From Anaerotignum sp. (lineage in GTDB: Bacteria > Bacillota > Clostridia > Lachnospirales > Anaerotignaceae): a DNA stretch of 5,455 nt. Positions 5,445 through 5,455 of this stretch are shown here, in pieces; positions within the stretch are counted from its first letter, which is position 1; each line of letters starts with the position of its first letter. The stretch spans positions 1 through 5,455 of the forward strand of contig JAFZDV010000197.1 of assembly GCA_017560955.1 (NCBI GenBank), in the 5' to 3' direction. The notes under the pieces were generated by a model. The model was not told the DNA's origin. It worked only from the letters and a program-made list of their open reading frames with translations, and searched no databases. The position numbers and the translations under genes were made by a program.

Positions 5445-5455
5445 ATACTGTTGTA

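Overview
The window looks like chromosomal DNA from a low-to-mid GC Firmicute, possibly Negativicutes or Clostridia. The signs are AGGAGG-type ribosome binding sites, TTGxxx/TATAAT promoters, U-tract terminators, a cold-shock protein of Gram-positive type and CTG-rich leucine codon use in the two larger genes. No marker allows a genus call. I see no mobile element, tRNA, rRNA or CRISPR array. All genes read on the + strand.

Layout. Bases 1-141 are the 3' end of a cold-shock protein gene, closed by an intrinsic terminator at 209-239. A 401-base intergenic stretch (142-542) follows. It holds two further terminator-like hairpins whose arms can also pair with each other (305-385), a candidate extended -10 promoter at 447-475 and a perfect 12-bp palindrome lying on that -10. 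Then comes a compact three-gene unit: (1) a 193-aa polytopic membrane protein of the isoprenylcysteine/phospholipid methyltransferase type (543-1124); (2) a 547-aa GH3-like adenylate-forming enzyme (1132-2775); (3) an 845-aa membrane signalling protein with an N-terminal multi-TM sensor, GAF, degenerate GGDEF and intact HD-GYP domains (2772-5309). A strong terminator begins at the stop codon of gene 3. A second hairpin with a T-tract lies at 5371-5404, and a near-ideal promoter at 5416-5444 points to a gene beyond the window.

How the genes may work together. Genes 1 and 2 are 7 bases apart and genes 2 and 3 overlap as ATGA, so the three are very likely co-transcribed and translationally coupled. 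An ICMT-like enzyme methylates carboxyl groups or lipid head groups with S-adenosylmethionine. GH3-like enzymes activate carboxylates as acyl-adenylates and pass them to an acceptor. The HD-GYP protein should degrade cyclic di-GMP (or a related cyclic dinucleotide) in response to a membrane or cytoplasmic cue. A reasonable but unproven model is a small-molecule or lipid modification pathway tied to a dedicated cyclic-dinucleotide sensor. Its most unusual features are the pairing itself, the degenerate nucleotide-binding motifs in both the GH3-like and GGDEF domains, and the structured leader region.
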